Below are positions 60,940 to 64,000 of a stretch of 64,000 nt of DNA, in pieces. Source of the DNA: Girardinichthys multiradiatus (taxonomy: Eukaryota; Chordata; Actinopteri; Cyprinodontiformes; Goodeidae); the NCBI RefSeq assembly GCF_021462225.1, contig NC_061813.1:17012442-17076441 (forward strand). Reading direction: 5' to 3'. Every line of letters begins with the position of its first letter. Positions within the stretch are counted from its first letter, which is position 1. The position numbers and the translations under genes are program-made. The notes under the pieces were generated by a model. It was not told where the DNA came from. It did no database searches and was given only the letters and a program-made list of their open reading frames with translations.

Positions 60940-63730
60940 TAGGTTTTCAGTTATGCCATGCTCTCTCCATTTTCACATGAAGGATTAAACGGCACTCTGT
61001 GAGATGTTCAAAGTTGGGGATATTGTCTCTTATCCTAATCCTGCGTTAGCTTGTTCCTGAACTTTAATCCTGGATGATGTTTTGGTCAAATTATATATTC
61101 CCATTTAGCTTGTTAACATCTCAAAAAGCAGATAATATGCCATTAAAAAACTATCTGAAATGTTCAGGGCTGGAAAATACAACAACTTTAAGTCCTCTCT
61201 AAAAATATATAGTTTTGCTAGACATACGATCCTTATTAAGCACCTCTCCAGCACCGGTTCCAGAGCAACAAACACCCAACAAACATTTTTGCAATGCATG
61301 AATTAAGACTGAAGTAAAATAACTAAAACTACAGGGTTGTGCTCTAGGAAATTTGTTAAAGGAAATTCCAGTTGAGAGAGGAATTGTAAATCCCAGGGTA
61401 TTCCCACTGCATTTAAATGTGATTTTTCTCCACAATGTACAGTATTCCAAGTGTTCCATTCTTTCAGTCAATGTACTGTTCAAAAAGAGATATGCTAATG
61501 TAGAAAGTAGTTGTACTGTAAGTGGTACTATTCCAGTACACTTGAAGTGATGGAAAATGGTAGCGGAGCCATCAGTTCGGCATATATCAGATCACTGCGT
61601 CTGCATGTGTGTATGTAGATATGGAAAATAGAAAGGAGTGAAGAGTTTGAGATTGCTGTGGCCCACTTCTCCTTCTCCTCTGTATTCCCTCTTCCTCTGT
61701 GGTGCTGTCAGCCTCCCAGGGGTTGGATCAGTTTGCTGCAATAGGTAGGCCGAGGCTATCAAAGTACATGTTTTAACTTTTTAAGACTTTGCAGGTTGGC
61801 TTTGTTCTTCTTTTCTCTCTGTTGTGTGGGCTCTCATGGGCCCTAGGTTGGGGAGTATCTCTAGGTGCTGGCAAGTGGCTTTGGGCTATTAAAAAAATGC
61901 AGGTTATCTACTGGGAGACGTGGAGGAGTTTTTCAAATTAAAGCGAGAGCTCAGGACCAAATGCAGAATTTGAAGGGGAAGACAGAAAAGAAGATTGGCC
62001 ATGATTATGAGGCTATGAGAGTCTCTATTTTTGTTCTTACACAAAGGTATCCTATCACAAATTTCTACAATGTTTAAGGTTTGCATACAATTTTTTCTAA
62101 AGCCACAAATGATCCCTATGCCATGTGAATCCTCAAATTCATGGGTGCATACAAACACATGCAGACACCAGCTTCATCACCTCCCCCCCTCCATGCTCAC
62201 ACATGAACACAAACACACACTTTCACACATCTGCCCAATCCACCAACACTGCTATGTCTCAAACCAAAGGGGAAAAAAAGGACCCAGGCTCGAAGCCTTT
62301 GGGATGATTTGATTAGCAATGATATCTGAAAACGGCCTCATCGTGCTAACAAGATTAAGCTGAGGCCCTGTCTGTTTTTAGTGCTGGAAATTTGCTGGGT
62401 GATTAAAACTGGCTCTCTTTACTAGAACAAGAGCCATAGCTGGCTAGTGGGATTGTTGCCAGGTAACAGGACATGACTGCTGCTTTTATGTAATTACATA
62501 CGCAAACATCAACAAGCTAAAGTCAGCTCAGAAGAGGTAAAATAGAGAAAGTTAGTCTCTGACCAAGTAGCAAAGAAGGTGGAAACCTTATTCACTCCAT
62601 GTACAGTGTAAGGCAGCTAATAAAACCTCTATTTCTGGTTTTTCAACCATTTCTATTCATAATAAAACCACTGATATTTAGTTTAAAATATAGCATTATT
62701 AATAAAATAATAAATACGTACGGCCAGATGTGGTCAAAGCAAACTGTATCGCACATGAGGAGGCACCAAAAGGATTGGTCAACCACCTGAGTTCAACATG
62801 GAAGTGAACTCATCCGCTAAGCCACAGTCAGTGAATTCAACATACAACTCATCATAAAGCTTTCTTATCAAATCCAGGAAAGGAGTGGAAAACACATTTT
62901 CCCAATTTTAGCTGTGTTAAATGTTCTATTTGTCAATGCTGTATATTGATTTTACATGAAGCTGCTGTAAAGTAATATTTTTCTCTACACAAGTTTGAAT
63001 TAGCTGCTTTTCCCTTTGTATTAGCGATGCGGTTCTGCTGTGATCCAGAGCTGGGAAAATTCACACAACCAACCGCAAGTAAAGAACTGCACCGCAACCT
63101 TTTTAATCCTTGGAGTGGACTGACTAAGCATCACTTGGCGCTAAAACTAGAACACTCATGCAGTCTAAGAGATAGGTGTCAAAACCACACATCCACAGAG
63201 AACCAGGACGATTCCAGAGTTGATACAAGTCAGACTTGAATTAAGTAATTCTGTTGTCTGATCTACGGTGGCTGCTGTCTGGAGCTGACGAATATAAGGG
63301 GTCACGAAAATGGTCCTGAAAATACACATGCGCTTCCCTCCTAACTTTACCATCTTAGATTGAAGCCAAGCGTTAGAATTCAGAAAAAAGGCCAAAAACC
63401 TCTCGGTTAATAAGAAACCGATAAGCGTTTGTTTTTAGTTAGTCTTAATTTTTTTCTCTTTAATTAGCAGTGCTGTGTCAGATAGGATTAGTATTTCTTT
63501 GATTAAGTCGTTTAGTTGTTTATGTTTGTCTTACCTTGTTTCTTTTATTTTAGATAATCAGCAGCAAGTAAATGTTTTTTTTGGTTTATAAGAAGTTTAA
63601 TGTTTGATTGTGATTGATTACCAGCTTATGTACATTTTCACACTTTTATTTGTGTCCAATTTTCTGTTGATTTTAAATACATTATAAATCCTGAAAAATA
63701 CACAGATACAGTATCTCTTCATGCGTTCCT
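60940..63730. other. Unannotated sequence with possible conserved block
   Basis: A Tc1 scrap is possible at 60985-61075. The segment at 62280-62500 is dense and repeat-free with several TAAT-type cores and may be a conserved element. No gene recognised. Confidence 0.35.
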
Positions 63731-63815
63731 TTAATTCAATTCCTTTCAATTCAGTTTTATTTATATAATAAACAATTCACAACACATGTCGTCTCAAGGC
63801 ACTTCACAAAGGGTT
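63731..63815 (-). repeat. Teleost GAATT-tailed retroposon, inverted partial copy
   Basis: Inverse of the tail seen at 6560-6608: ATTCAATTCC units, then the inverse of the TATATAAATAAA block, then the inverse of the TGTGTTGTGAATT and CTTGAGA phrases. The rest of the element may extend towards the window end but is not recognisable. Confidence 0.6.
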
Positions 63816-64000
63816 TGGAATGGTGCGAGGTTGTTGGTGAGGTTAGAATAAACTACTGAGTGTTAGAGTTTGGCCATTTTAGAATGGGCTATGTGTAGGT
63901 GTACAAAGTAAAATAATAAACTGATAAAGTTTGTCCATTTAGAGCGCACTGGTGGCCATTGTTATACTAAAAACTACAAGGATTGTGGGTACCTCTCTCT
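63816..64000. other. Unannotated end of window
   Basis: No recognisable feature apart from possible continuation of the inverted retroposon. Confidence 0.3.

Overview
This is vertebrate nuclear DNA, almost certainly from a teleost and probably a spiny-rayed (percomorph) fish. The evidence is AT-rich non-coding sequence, long CA, TA and GATA microsatellites, several Tc1-like transposon families, a fish retroposon with a GAATT-type tail, L2/CR1-like and other LINE fragments, tRNA-derived SINEs, and an endogenous retrovirus whose Env belongs to the gamma-type class. No complete host gene is visible. The window reads as intergenic or long-intron sequence with some denser stretches that may be conserved non-coding elements, plus three weak host-exon candidates near 9.9, 12.4 and 56.8 kb.

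Layout. 1-6.2 kb: unique sequence and a CA microsatellite. 6.2-6.6 kb: teleost retroposon tail. 6.6-11.6 kb: unique sequence with possible conserved blocks and one exon candidate. 11.6 kb: tRNA-derived SINE. 13.6-14.1 kb: DNA-transposon fossil. 14.6-15.3 kb: 5'-truncated LINE on the minus strand. 17.2-18.7 kb: Tc1 fossil on the minus strand. 20.4-20.7 kb: hAT-like MITE. 21.19-27.86 kb: provirus with two 375-bp LTRs that read as identical, a 5-bp target duplication (CACAT), a tRNA-Tyr-type primer site, degenerate gag, a collapsed pol remnant (RNase H fused to the integrase zinc finger) and an uninterrupted 677-codon env. 31.2-40.9 kb: cluster of four Tc1-type insertions, two complete at the ends but with broken transposase genes. 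44.5-44.95 kb: a GATA array of 102 uninterrupted units. 45.2-46.4 kb: 5'-truncated L2-like LINE with a 318-aa open reverse-transcriptase segment. 47.1-47.6 kb: Tc1 fossil. 48.37-49.62 kb: a complete-ended 1.25-kb Tc1 whose 304-aa ORF has lost catalytic residues. 51.0-51.85 kb: another Tc1 fossil. 59.6-60.1 kb: tRNA-type retroposon inside a TA microsatellite. 60.2-60.9 kb: internally deleted Tc1. 63.7 kb: second copy, inverted, of the GAATT-tailed retroposon.

The most notable object is the provirus. Its LTRs show no difference by eye, so it inserted recently, yet gag and pol are far too decayed to have supported its own replication. Env alone is open and keeps all the hallmarks of a functional class I fusion glycoprotein. 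The simplest reading is an already defective, env-carrying retroviral genome that was copied and inserted in trans.
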